A stretch of DNA of 64,000 nucleotides from TA-20 sp035935115 (GTDB lineage Archaea; Thermoproteota; Nitrososphaeria; Nitrososphaerales; Nitrosopumilaceae). A model generated the notes under the pieces. That model was not told the origin of the DNA. It worked only from the letters and a program-made list of their open reading frames with translations, and made no database searches. Below are positions 45,618 through 54,535 of the stretch, piece by piece; position 1 is the stretch's first letter; each line of letters opens with the position of its first letter. The stretch is taken from positions 372,001-436,000 of the forward strand of contig DASYXK010000021.1 of assembly GCA_035935115.1 (NCBI GenBank), in the 5' to 3' direction. A program made the position numbers and the translations under genes.

Positions 45618-45734
45618 AACTTTATTAGAAATCATGTCAGTATCAAAAAAACACCAGCAGAACAGGCAGGGATTAAATTAGATTTAGGTCAAAACAAAAT
45701 TGAAAATTTGATTAAACTAGCGTCTAAAAGATAA
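45618..45734 (+). pseudogene. C-terminal remnant of an IS transposase
   Basis: An open frame without start encodes NFIRNHVSIKKTPAEQAG and IKLDLGQNKIENLIKLASKR. The pattern YNFxRPHxSLxxKTPAExAG is the usual end of DDE transposases of the IS6/ISH-like group. Only this end survives, without visible terminal inverted repeats. Confidence 0.6.
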
Positions 45735-45792
45735 CATAATTCCATAACATTACACCAGACCACTTTTATAGACAGATGCAACAGTATATGCG

Positions 45793-46065
45793 ATGAAATA
45801 CCGTAGCAGAACCGAAATTACTGCCATGATAATAGAATCCGCAAGATCAGGTGCTACAAAAACAAAAATAATGTACAAGGCATATCTTTCCTATTCCCAA
45901 GTCCAAGAATATCTGGAACATTTACAACAAAATGACCTACTGGCATATGAAGAAGGCACACACATTTACAGACCAACTGAAAAGGGATTGAAATTCTTGA
46001 ACCTGTCAAACGATTTGAATGAAATGGCGATTGTAGCCAATTCTAAATATACTTGGAATAGTTAG
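45793..46065 (+). CDS. archaeal winged-helix regulator (90 aa)
   Basis: The protein is one winged-helix domain: YRSRTEITAMIIESARSGAT, then MYKAYLSYSQVQEYLEHLQQ and a wing with IYRPTEKGLKFLNL. This single-domain family (archaeal HTH with the T-E-K-G-x-x-F-L motif) is very common in Nitrososphaerota. Paralogs in the window are at 60956, 62885 and 63494. It probably binds DNA as a dimer. The targets are unknown. Confidence 0.75.
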   Translation: MKYRSRTEITAMIIESARSGATKTKIMYKAYLSYSQVQEYLEHLQQNDLLAYEEGTHIYRPTEKGLKFLNLSNDLNEMAIVANSKYTWNS

Positions 46066-46184
46066 TAAAATTACTAAACCCCGAAACTTAACACGATAAA
46101 TTTCTAACCGTCAAATCCCGACATCTTACCAGATCTAGTTTAGATATAAGATAAATATTAAACAACTTGTTTTCTATCTATACA

Positions 46185-46418
46185 ATGTCTAATTCTAATG
46201 ACGATCTTGAACGATTACAACTTTTAGATGTTGTAGCACAAAGAGGTGTAAAAGGTCTCACACGTGTGCAGCTAGAACGCCTCCAAAATCTCGTAGAACA
46301 AAAAGATTATAGTAATAATCCCAAAGCGCAAAAATCAAAAATGAAATTGTTATCTAAGATTGCCATTACAATTTATGATTATGACGAAAAATTTGGCAGT
46401 TCATTTAAAACAAGCTAA
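46185..46418 (+). CDS. hypothetical helical protein (77 aa)
   Basis: I start at the second Met (MSNSNDDLERLQLLDVVAQR) because the upstream codons are unlike a protein start and a TATA-like region precedes them. The sequence is helical with basic residues throughout (KAQKSKMKLLSKIAITIYDY). No family is recognised. Confidence 0.5.
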   Translation: MSNSNDDLERLQLLDVVAQRGVKGLTRVQLERLQNLVEQKDYSNNPKAQKSKMKLLSKIAITIYDYDEKFGSSFKTS

Positions 46419-46433
46419 AAAGGATGTCAGGCA

Positions 46434-46928
46434 ATGTTAGGCGATGCCATCAATTCCATATTACATAACACCTTATTCATAAAATATGGTCTACTAGGAC
46501 TCTTTTTTAATGGAATGTTCTCAAGTTTTATTCCAATTCCAACAGAGGCAACTGTCTCTGCGTTGCTTTTGGGCGGAGTAAACCCAATAGATGTTTTTTT
46601 GGTTCTAACTATTAGTTCTATAATTGGCGGCTATATTGCATACTATATCGGATACAATGGAAGATTACTAAAAAGATTCCGAAAAACTCCTGAAAAATAT
46701 GAACAAAAAAGTGTGAGCATTATGTCAAGGTATGGTTGGGCGACAATAATTTTTTTTTCTCCATGGATTCCGATAATTGGAGATGTTGTGTCTATTGTAG
46801 CTGGCACTAAAAAATACAACATTGTAAAATATACAATTATGATGACAACTGGCAAGACAGTAAAAGCAGTCGCAATAGTATTCCTTAGCTTTTATTTCAT
46901 ACAGTGGCTAGTTACCTTTCTACATTAG
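46434..46928 (+). CDS. DedA/VTT-type membrane protein
   Basis: The 164-residue protein has four to five hydrophobic segments with re-entrant-loop-like motifs IPIPTEATVSALLLGGV and FFSPWIPIIGDVVSIVAGTK, the paired proline-glycine pattern of the VTT/SNARE-associated domain. DedA relatives act as lipid scramblases or transport-associated proteins. The gene is shorter than bacterial DedA but typical of archaeal YqaA-like proteins. It starts 16 bases after the preceding gene. Confidence 0.8.
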   Translation: MLGDAINSILHNTLFIKYGLLGLFFNGMFSSFIPIPTEATVSALLLGGVNPIDVFLVLTISSIIGGYIAYYIGYNGRLLKRFRKTPEKYEQKSVSIMSRYGWATIIFFSPWIPIIGDVVSIVAGTKKYNIVKYTIMMTTGKTVKAVAIVFLSFYFIQWLVTFLH

Positions 46929-46967
46929 ATCAAAGGTATATTACTTGTTTTTTAGAACCAAAATATC

Positions 46968-49457
46968 ATGAAAACTGTTTTTCCAATTAATTATGATCTG
47001 GAATTTGAACCGGATTTTGATAAATTCAAGTTCAAAGGAAGAGAGAAGATCACCATACAAGCAAGAACCACAAGGCAGATAGTTCTAAACGCTGCAGAGT
47101 TGGAGATTAAAGACTGCCGGATCATACTAAACAAAAAGGCTATCAAGCCCAAGATAAGACTTGATGCCAAAAATGAGGAACTAATTCTTTCTTTACCAGA
47201 AAAAATTTCAGGAAAAGCCATACTATTGATTGACTTTGTAGGCACCTTAAATGACAAGCTTGTTGGTTTTTACAGAAGCAAGTACGAATACAAAGGTAAA
47301 GAAAGACTTCTTGCCACCACCCAATTTGAGGCCGCAGATGCAAGACGCGCTTTTCCATGCTGGGATGAGCCTGAAGCCAAGGCAACTTTTGATGTCACCC
47401 TTATTGTGGATAGTAATTTAACTGCAATTTCTAACATGCCTGTAACATCCAAAAAGAAAAACGGAAAGAAAACAACATTCAGGTTTGCACGATCACCAAT
47501 AATGTCAACATATCTTTTGTATCTTGGTGTTGGTGAATTCGAGTTCTTAGAGGGAAGACTTGGCAAGACGCAGATTAGAATCATTACAACAAAAGGCAAG
47601 AAAATACTGGGCAAGGCGTCCCTTGAATTTACAAAACAATTTCTTGCATTTTATCAAAATTATTTTCAAATAAAATATCCTCTTCCAAAACTAGACATGA
47701 TAGCAATTCCAGACTTTGCGTCAGGTGCCATGGAAAACTGGGGGGCCATAACATTCAGAGAGACAGTATTGCTCTATGATCCAAAAACATCCTCAACTGA
47801 AACTAAACAGCATATTGCAGAGGTAATATCTCATGAAATTGCACATCAGTGGTTTGGCAACCTAGTTACCATGAAGTGGTGGAATGACCTATGGCTCAAT
47901 GAAAGCTTTGCCACGTTTATGGCTACTAAAGCAGTAGACAAATTTTATCCAGAGTGGGATTTTTGGGACCAATTTCTAATATCTGAGATGACTGGCGGCT
48001 TGAGTCTTGATTCACTTAAAACATCTCATCCAATTGATGTCAAAGTAAAAAGTCCCTCTGATGTACGACAAATTTTTGATGAGATAAGCTACAACAAGGG
48101 AGGGTGTGTACTTATGATGTTAGAAGATTTTCTTGGAGAGAAAAACTTCCGTATTGGATTACACAATTATCTTTTAAAACACAAGTATGGTAACGCCAAA
48201 GGTGAAGATCTCTGGAATTCCCTAGCATCAGTATCAAGAAAACCTGTAAGGCAGATGATGAACAGTTGGGTTAGGCAAGTAGGATATCCGTTAATCGAAG
48301 CAACCGCAAATGATTCTAAAATAAAACTACAACAAAGAAGGTTCTTGCTTGAGGATGAAAAATCAAAGATTGGAAATTGGATAATACCCGTTTCTGTAAA
48401 AACAGGTGATAAGATTATTTCCAAGTTGATGACAAAATCAATTACAATTCCAATTGACAGCGGGTTTGGTTGGTTTAAGATAAACTCAGGCCAGAAGGGT
48501 TTCTACAGGGTAAAATACGAGGACCAAACGTTAGAGCGACTAGGAGAACTAGTGCAAGAAAAGATATTGAGCAATGTGGATAGATGGAGTCTTCAACATG
48601 ATCTGTTTGCCCTGTGTATTTCCAATCAAGTATCATTAAAGAGGTATCTTGAATTTGTAAAGCACTACCTTGAAGAAGATGATTATCTGGTCTTAGCAGA
48701 CATAGTAAGCAGCTTGAATTTCATTTATGGATTATTATCTAAGGAGAGTTTTGGGGAGGAGATAAAAGAGTACAACAAGGAATTCTTTAGAAAAATATTT
48801 GAAAGATTGGGATGGGAACAGAAAAAGGGAGAAAAACCAACAGATGCACTTCTTAGAAACTCTGTAATTAGCTCCCTTGGCAAGCTTGATGATAATGAGA
48901 TGCTAGAGGAGGCTCAAAAAAGATTTTCTAGTTTCTTAAAATCAAACTCACTTGATCCAGATTTGCGCAGTGCGGTGTATTCTCTAGTAGCTTGGAGTGG
49001 TGAGAAGAAAACCTATCAACTTTTAAGAAAAATGTACAGAAAGGCTCCATCTCAAGAAGAAAAGATAAGATTCCTTGGTGCGTTATCTAATTTCCAAGAT
49101 ACAAAACTACTTTCCCAATCATTACAGTTTACTTTGTCAAAGGAGGTCCGTTCTCAAAACTTGTTTATGCCAATTTCTAAAATGGCCGCCAATCCTTATG
49201 GAAAGGAACTGATCTGGCCATGGATAAAGAAAAATTGGAATAAAATAGTAGCAAGGTTTGGAGTAGGTAATCCATTGTTAAATAGAATCATAAGCACTAT
49301 GGCCATAGAATCTAGTATCAAAAAAGAGCAAGAGGTAAAACGCTTCTTTACGAAACACAAAACACCAGGAACTGAAATGAAGCTTGCCCAGACTTTGGAA
49401 CGAATTAGAATTAATTCTAATTTTCTAAAAACTGCGCAACAAGAGTTTGGTACTTGA
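46968..49457 (+). CDS. M1-family aminopeptidase (tricorn-factor type)
   Basis: Zinc aminopeptidases of this group trim peptides released by the proteasome. The exopeptidase motif GAMEN starts at residue 253, and the zinc site HEIAHQWFGNLVTMKWWNDL plus WLNESFA starts at 289. The N-terminal beta domain and the C-terminal alpha-helical ERAP1-like region (about residues 510-829) complete the family architecture. The length of 829 is normal. It sits alone, 40 bases after the DedA-like gene. It is cytoplasmic, with no signal peptide. Confidence 0.95.
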   Translation: MKTVFPINYDLEFEPDFDKFKFKGREKITIQARTTRQIVLNAAELEIKDCRIILNKKAIKPKIRLDAKNEELILSLPEKISGKAILLIDFVGTLNDKLVGFYRSKYEYKGKERLLATTQFEAADARRAFPCWDEPEAKATFDVTLIVDSNLTAISNMPVTSKKKNGKKTTFRFARSPIMSTYLLYLGVGEFEFLEGRLGKTQIRIITTKGKKILGKASLEFTKQFLAFYQNYFQIKYPLPKLDMIAIPDFASGAMENWGAITFRETVLLYDPKTSSTETKQHIAEVISHEIAHQWFGNLVTMKWWNDLWLNESFATFMATKAVDKFYPEWDFWDQFLISEMTGGLSLDSLKTSHPIDVKVKSPSDVRQIFDEISYNKGGCVLMMLEDFLGEKNFRIGLHNYLLKHKYGNAKGEDLWNSLASVSRKPVRQMMNSWVRQVGYPLIEATANDSKIKLQQRRFLLEDEKSKIGNWIIPVSVKTGDKIISKLMTKSITIPIDSGFGWFKINSGQKGFYRVKYEDQTLERLGELVQEKILSNVDRWSLQHDLFALCISNQVSLKRYLEFVKHYLEEDDYLVLADIVSSLNFIYGLLSKESFGEEIKEYNKEFFRKIFERLGWEQKKGEKPTDALLRNSVISSLGKLDDNEMLEEAQKRFSSFLKSNSLDPDLRSAVYSLVAWSGEKKTYQLLRKMYRKAPSQEEKIRFLGALSNFQDTKLLSQSLQFTLSKEVRSQNLFMPISKMAANPYGKELIWPWIKKNWNKIVARFGVGNPLLNRIISTMAIESSIKKEQEVKRFFTKHKTPGTEMKLAQTLERIRINSNFLKTAQQEFGT

Positions 49458-49552
49458 ATTTTTAAATAGTGTTACATTTCTAATTTTAAAAACAAAAAAA
49501 CGAGTCCTTGGAACTCTTTTTATAATTTGGAAACTTGAGGAACATAATTGAC

Positions 49553-50839
49553 ATGGCAAGTGCTATTCTAACACAGTTTTTAAGTACAGAGTATTTGATT
49601 CCGTTGTTTCTAGTTACAATATTTATTGCATCTTTGATCTCATCTAAGATAAAAATTCCTTATACAATGGTTCTTGTTGGAGTAGGAGTTGCAATTTCTT
49701 TATCTCATTTTACAGGACTTAATTTTGGCAACATATCTCAGTTCAAGGTAGACCCAAAACTAATTCTGGTTTTCATAGTTCCACCATTAATTTTTGAGGC
49801 AATGATGAAAATTAAACATGAAGAATTCAAGCAAGTGCAAATATCCTCACTTTTGTTATCTACTGTTGGGGTCCTTCTTGCAACCTTGGTTGGCGGATTC
49901 CTGCTAGTATATTTTGCACATTTACCATATATCGTGTCTTTTGCGTTTGCAGCATTAATTGCGCCAACTGATGCCGCCATTGTAATTGAAGTATTCAAAA
50001 AAGTCAGAGTGCCAAAATTACTTGCCACCCTAATGGAGTCTGAAGCAAGTTTCAACGATGCAACTGGCGTCATAATATTTTCATCAATAATTGCAATAGC
50101 AGCAGCGCAAGGGTCAACACTGGGAACAACTGAGGTCAATGCAGGAATAAATGTAAACATTATTGATGAATTGGGGCATTTTGCACTAGTATTTTTTGGA
50201 GGAATAGCTGTTGGATTGGCTATTTCTGCAGCAGCACATAGATTGCACAAGTTACTAGATGATCCATTTTCGGAAACAGCCCTTTCAGTTGCAGTAATGT
50301 TTGGCTCAGTTGTAGTTGCAAATTCATTAGGTATGTCAGGTCTAATAGCAGCAGCTGTTGCAGGACTATACTTTGGAAATATAACAATGAAAAGTGAAAA
50401 AATCATTAGCCCCAAAGTAAGAACTTATACTTCCAATTTTTGGGAGATGATTGCTTTTTTTGCCAATTCCTTAGCCTTCCTCTACCTAGGATTAAGCATG
50501 GACTTGATACGAATTGGTCAAAATCTACCACTGATAATACTGGCATTTGTCGTTGTCTTGGCCGCAAGAGCTGTATCCACTTATCCAATACTCCGTATAA
50601 CTAACAAATTCACCAAAGAAAACATTCCAAGAATATGGCGAAATGTAGTATGGATTGGAGGCATGAGAGGAGCGTTGTCTGTAGCATTGGTTGCAACGCT
50701 CCCTGAAAGTGAGTTTAAGGAAACCCTGCAGACAATAACTTTTGGCGTGGTCCTTGCGTCTTTGATAGTCCAGTTTCCAGCACTATCAAGATACATCAAA
50801 AGAGCATTTCCAGAAAGTATTGCTGAAGAAAAATCATAG
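49553..50839 (+). CDS. CPA1-type Na+/H+ antiporter
   Basis: The protein has about 12 hydrophobic segments and CPA1 motifs: a core FAALIAPTDAAIVIEVFK and the ND pair in SEASFNDATGVIIFS, which bind Na+ and H+. It would regulate internal pH or Na+. I prefer the ATG at 49553, since the upstream extension is polar. At 428 residues it has normal length without a large cytoplasmic tail. Confidence 0.9.
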   Translation: MASAILTQFLSTEYLIPLFLVTIFIASLISSKIKIPYTMVLVGVGVAISLSHFTGLNFGNISQFKVDPKLILVFIVPPLIFEAMMKIKHEEFKQVQISSLLLSTVGVLLATLVGGFLLVYFAHLPYIVSFAFAALIAPTDAAIVIEVFKKVRVPKLLATLMESEASFNDATGVIIFSSIIAIAAAQGSTLGTTEVNAGINVNIIDELGHFALVFFGGIAVGLAISAAAHRLHKLLDDPFSETALSVAVMFGSVVVANSLGMSGLIAAAVAGLYFGNITMKSEKIISPKVRTYTSNFWEMIAFFANSLAFLYLGLSMDLIRIGQNLPLIILAFVVVLAARAVSTYPILRITNKFTKENIPRIWRNVVWIGGMRGALSVALVATLPESEFKETLQTITFGVVLASLIVQFPALSRYIKRAFPESIAEEKS

Positions 50840-50882
50840 CATATCGTAATATTAATCTCAAACACAAGATAAAGTGATTCCA

Positions 50883-51698
50883 ATGAAGTTTTTTGAACCA
50901 AAGAACAGTGACAAATTAATCTTAGAGGGAGTTTCACTTGCCAAGCTTAACAAGCACAAGGATGCAATTTCATTTTTTGACAAGGTTCTAAAAACAGATC
51001 CTCAAAATGTTGATGCGTTATATCACAAAGGACTTGCATTAACTAATCTTGATAAAAACAGAGATTCAATATCATGCTTTGAAAAAATTTTAGAAATAGA
51101 TCCAAAACATGTTGCTACTCTTAACAACATAGGAAATGCACTTGCAGAACTTGGTCATTATGAACAGGCAATAGCATCTTATGACAAAGCTTTGAAAATA
51201 AAACCAGATTATGCCGCATCCTTTTACAATAAAGCAATTGCAAAAAATAAGCTTGGTCTATACGATGAAGCAATATCTTGTCTTAATCATTGCCTAGAGT
51301 TGGAACCACAAAACATTGATGCGTTGTTTTACAAAGGACTGGTATTAGGTAACCAGAAAAAACATGAGGAAGCACTTGCCTGTTTTGATGGTATACTCAA
51401 GATAGATCCTCAACATAATGAAGTCTCGTTTTACAGAGGAACTGAGCTAGCCGAGCTTGGTAGGCATTTAGATGCCATTACAGCATTTGACTTGGTGTTA
51501 AAAGAGCATCCAAAAAATGGCAATGTGATATATGCAAAATCTCGTAGCAAGGCAGAGATTGGCGAAATTGATGAATCCTTGATCCTACTTGCAGAAGCTA
51601 TATCATTTTACGGTAAAACTATTAAAAATTGGGCAATAAAGGACAAATCATTTAAGAGTATAAAAGATGACTTGCGATTTAGGGCGCTAGTAAAATAG
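50883..51698 (+). CDS. TPR-repeat protein (271 aa)
   Basis: Seven tetratricopeptide repeats run almost the whole length, for example HKDAISFFDKVLKTDPQN, then HYEQAIASYDKALKIKPDYA and YDEAISCLNHCLELEPQN. TPR solenoids bind partner proteins. The start at 50883 (MKFFEPK) gives a clean N-terminus. The gene is followed after 8 bases by the gene at 51707. No signal peptide is seen, so it is cytoplasmic. A small TPR protein also occurs at 55853. Confidence 0.85.
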   Translation: MKFFEPKNSDKLILEGVSLAKLNKHKDAISFFDKVLKTDPQNVDALYHKGLALTNLDKNRDSISCFEKILEIDPKHVATLNNIGNALAELGHYEQAIASYDKALKIKPDYAASFYNKAIAKNKLGLYDEAISCLNHCLELEPQNIDALFYKGLVLGNQKKHEEALACFDGILKIDPQHNEVSFYRGTELAELGRHLDAITAFDLVLKEHPKNGNVIYAKSRSKAEIGEIDESLILLAEAISFYGKTIKNWAIKDKSFKSIKDDLRFRALVK

Positions 51699-51706
51699 GT
51701 GAAAAA

Positions 51707-52066
51707 ATGTCAGAGGATTTAATAAAAACAGTTCAAAAACTAATTGATTCCGGGAAAGGAGACAGCCATAGACTACATGAGATTTTCGGCGTGCTAAAAC
51801 AAGGCACCCCCCTGTACATGTCAGATTACAAATATGTACAAAGTCTAATTAAAAATCTAAAGGAACAAGAACAAATTAAATCAGAAAAAGAAATCAAATC
51901 AAAAAAGACCAAAGCACAAAATAAAAAAACTGAAACAAGTAAAAAATCAGAAAAAATTCAATCAAAAGGAGGCAGTGCTCTTAAAATTCTAAAAAATCGA
52001 CTTGCCTCTGGAGAGATAACTATAGAAGAATTCCAAGAGCTAAAGAAAGTGCTAAAAGAAACCTAA
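51707..52066 (+). CDS. mini-domain plus SHOCT-like protein (119 aa)
   Basis: Residues 1-50 (EDLIKTVQKLIDSGKGDSHR, then GTPLYMSDYKYVQSLI) match the N-terminal module of the membrane protein at 34947. A Lys/Glu-rich coiled linker follows. The end LKILKNRLASGEITIEEFQE is a SHOCT-like motif (short C-terminal domain). The protein looks like an adaptor with two small interaction modules. It is in an operon with the TPR gene. Confidence 0.65.
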   Translation: MSEDLIKTVQKLIDSGKGDSHRLHEIFGVLKQGTPLYMSDYKYVQSLIKNLKEQEQIKSEKEIKSKKTKAQNKKTETSKKSEKIQSKGGSALKILKNRLASGEITIEEFQELKKVLKET

Positions 52067-52249
52067 TGAATTTTGTTTTTAGATGAATCTTTTCTCCTTA
52101 AATCTTAAATGCAATCATACCAAGACTGCTATAGGTCTACAAATATTGTTATTATCACAGTTTAATGTCTATAACAGTCAAGTTGACACTTTACATTCTT
52201 GCACTTGTTGGTTAAAGAGACAAATCATTCTGTATAATGGTGAGTAATA

Positions 52250-53638
52250 TTGTCCAAGTTTGATCCACTACCACCAGCCCCGGTGCTAATGACATGTTTT
52301 GGTCATTGTGGCATAGGATTGGGTGCAGAGGCATACAGAAGATTACTGCTTGATGTGGGGGCAGACCCGCTCAAACCCACCCTCAAAGGGGAAAAAGAAG
52401 AATCAAGAGTGCTCAAAAGGTATGGCAGTACCATTCTGAGATTTCCACCATCATATGGAAGTGGCGAGATACCACTTATCCCAAGAGCATTACTAATTGA
52501 CTTGGATCCAAGAGCTGCTAATCTCATCTTACAATCATATCCTGATCTTTTTGCTTTAAGAGACAAACATGTCATTCATGGTTCAGGAGGGGCTGCAAGA
52601 AATTGGGCAGAGGGCAGAACCCGATTCATAAAGGAAGTCAGTACCAAATTCGATATGCAAAAACAAATCGCAGCTCTTTCACCAGAACCAGTAAGGGGAT
52701 TCTGTGTACCGTTTGCAATGGGAGGCGGAACTGGTAGCTCTTTTGCAAGTGGATTTATTCAATACATAAAAAAAGATACTAAAGAACATGCGACCATTGC
52801 AACATTAGGGCTTTTACCAGAGTTTGGCTGGGATCCTATAATTTTTGAAGCTGCTGCAATAAATATAGTAATGAATCTAGAGCACCAGATAAAATACAGT
52901 GATTGTTCAATTCTCTTTTCAAATAAAACTCTAAGACTATTAGCTCATAAATTTGAAAAAAAATTGGACAAGATTCCATCAATAATAGATGATCTTCCAA
53001 AAGAACAGGAAGTAGGTTGGAAGGATTATCGTGGAATGAATCTGATTGCGGCAAGCGCCATTTCGATGTTTGTTTCGTCATTTGCACGAGAAACAGAATG
53101 GGACATGTCAAACTATAGGACTTGGCTTGCAACAAAACGACCAAAATTTGCCATCCCATGGGTCATCCCAATCATATCAGAGGAAAAAATATGGAGTACA
53201 GATCTAATGTCAAAAGGAAAAAGCAACACCATGGAAAGAATTGCTGAGCACATTCACAAAAAAGAAGACGCGCTTTTGTTCGACATTGATGAAAACGATG
53301 TCAGAGACAAGGGCGGTCCAAAGGATTCTTGCTGTGCACTAGTAAAAGTCAGCGGAGAATTTGATGTAAAGGAAAGAGATGCATTAAAGGCAATTATCAA
53401 AGACAGGTTTAACATTGAAGACTCTAGAATGATTTTTGTCAAGATACCAATACTTGAAAGTGAACAGGCAAATGTCACAATTCTAGTCAACACAAAGGCA
53501 ATAGGACCAAAAATACTTGAAATTGCAAGTGAGGCAGAAGTCTCATGGGATGCTTACAAGGAGGAATATGGCAAATGGGGTTTGACTACAGAAGAATTCA
53601 AGCAGAGCCTGATGGACGTAGTTCATCAGTTTAGTTAG
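52250..53638 (+). CDS. tubulin/FtsZ-superfamily GTPase (artubulin-like)
   Basis: The GTP-binding signature is FAMGGGTGSSFASGF, close to the tubulin/FtsZ consensus GGGTG(S/T)G. The N-terminal FGHCGIGLGAEAYRRLL resembles the tubulin QCGNQIG start, and LIDLDPRAANLIL resembles the tubulin ALLVDLEPR segment. The C-terminal part has an activation-domain-like region. It is divergent, 462 residues, with a TTG start. It could be the divergent thaumarchaeal FtsZ or an artubulin relative. It is probably a cytoskeletal filament former, followed after 10 bases by a coiled-coil gene. Confidence 0.75.
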   Translation: MSKFDPLPPAPVLMTCFGHCGIGLGAEAYRRLLLDVGADPLKPTLKGEKEESRVLKRYGSTILRFPPSYGSGEIPLIPRALLIDLDPRAANLILQSYPDLFALRDKHVIHGSGGAARNWAEGRTRFIKEVSTKFDMQKQIAALSPEPVRGFCVPFAMGGGTGSSFASGFIQYIKKDTKEHATIATLGLLPEFGWDPIIFEAAAINIVMNLEHQIKYSDCSILFSNKTLRLLAHKFEKKLDKIPSIIDDLPKEQEVGWKDYRGMNLIAASAISMFVSSFARETEWDMSNYRTWLATKRPKFAIPWVIPIISEEKIWSTDLMSKGKSNTMERIAEHIHKKEDALLFDIDENDVRDKGGPKDSCCALVKVSGEFDVKERDALKAIIKDRFNIEDSRMIFVKIPILESEQANVTILVNTKAIGPKILEIASEAEVSWDAYKEEYGKWGLTTEEFKQSLMDVVHQFS

Positions 53639-53648
53639 GTATTGAAAG

Positions 53649-54194
53649 ATGGTTGATTTTCAGTATCTTGAAGAGGTAGCTGGTAGGATAAAATCCAACA
53701 GACAGCAATTAACCAATGTAGAAGCTGAGCTTGCCAGAGTTAATTTTAGAATCCATGAAGTTCCATTAAAGAGTGTCACAGAGTCCACCTTTGCAAAGAT
53801 GGTAGGAGAACAATATCATGATGAATTGGGTGAACTTGAAAAGATAAAAAACGAGCTTGTATCTGAAAAAGAAAAGCTAAGCGAGATGATAAAAAACGAT
53901 ACCAATACTTTTGTCATAGAAATTACTTCTCCAGAGCTTGTGATTCCGTTAGAATTACCCCCAAAATTACACGAGGGCAATACAATCTTCAAGTACAAAA
54001 GCGGAACCAAGTTTAACAATGTATTTGACATATTAAGTGAGTTACTAGGACTAAGCGCTCCAATCCTAGTCAAGGATGTGATGTTTTCATCATCTGAAAT
54101 TGTCGTCAAAGTATCAGATGAATATGAAGCAAAGCAGAAATTTATCAGCAGCATGAACGAGGTGCAAAAAACCCTCGCTATAAAGAAAAGATAA
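53649..54194 (+). CDS. coiled-coil partner of the tubulin-like protein (181 aa)
   Basis: The first ~90 residues are coiled coil (RIKSNRQQLTNVEAELARVN and ELEKIKNELVSEKEKLSEMI). The rest is a globular alpha/beta domain ending in a basic tail. The gene begins 10 bases after the tubulin-like gene, so the products probably act together, for instance as filament regulator or membrane tether. No family is recognised. Confidence 0.65.
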   Translation: MVDFQYLEEVAGRIKSNRQQLTNVEAELARVNFRIHEVPLKSVTESTFAKMVGEQYHDELGELEKIKNELVSEKEKLSEMIKNDTNTFVIEITSPELVIPLELPPKLHEGNTIFKYKSGTKFNNVFDILSELLGLSAPILVKDVMFSSSEIVVKVSDEYEAKQKFISSMNEVQKTLAIKKR

Positions 54195-54284
54195 TTCGTA
54201 GAATAGACACAAGTGGTAAAAATCCAACATTTTTGTTGCAAAAACATCTTCAATTGATATATAATTTTTCGATCAAGTGATACC

Positions 54285-54512
54285 ATGACAAGAATACCAA
54301 GGATAGAAAATGAAACTAGGCTGGGATTAATCTTGGCTGGCAAGGCTATTACTCATACGCGCCTAGAAAATGGCTTGTTCCAGAAACAAAGACTCACTTG
54401 TGCAAACCATTCAGATGAAGAAATAGCTCTTGATCAAATAGGATGGAAAAATTTTATCTGTCCAAAATGTGGTTGTGATTACTCTATTGGAAGAAAGATA
54501 GCAATCTCGTAG
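54285..54512 (+). CDS. small zinc-ribbon protein (75 aa)
   Basis: A C-terminal CPKCGCDYS and an earlier LTCANHS pair can bind zinc (C-x-N-H and C-x-x-C). The N-terminus is basic and may bind nucleic acid. It is the first promoter-proximal gene after the tubulin unit. No family is recognised. Confidence 0.6.
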   Translation: MTRIPRIENETRLGLILAGKAITHTRLENGLFQKQRLTCANHSDEEIALDQIGWKNFICPKCGCDYSIGRKIAIS

Positions 54513-54535
54513 TGAAATCTAAAGATCATATCAAT

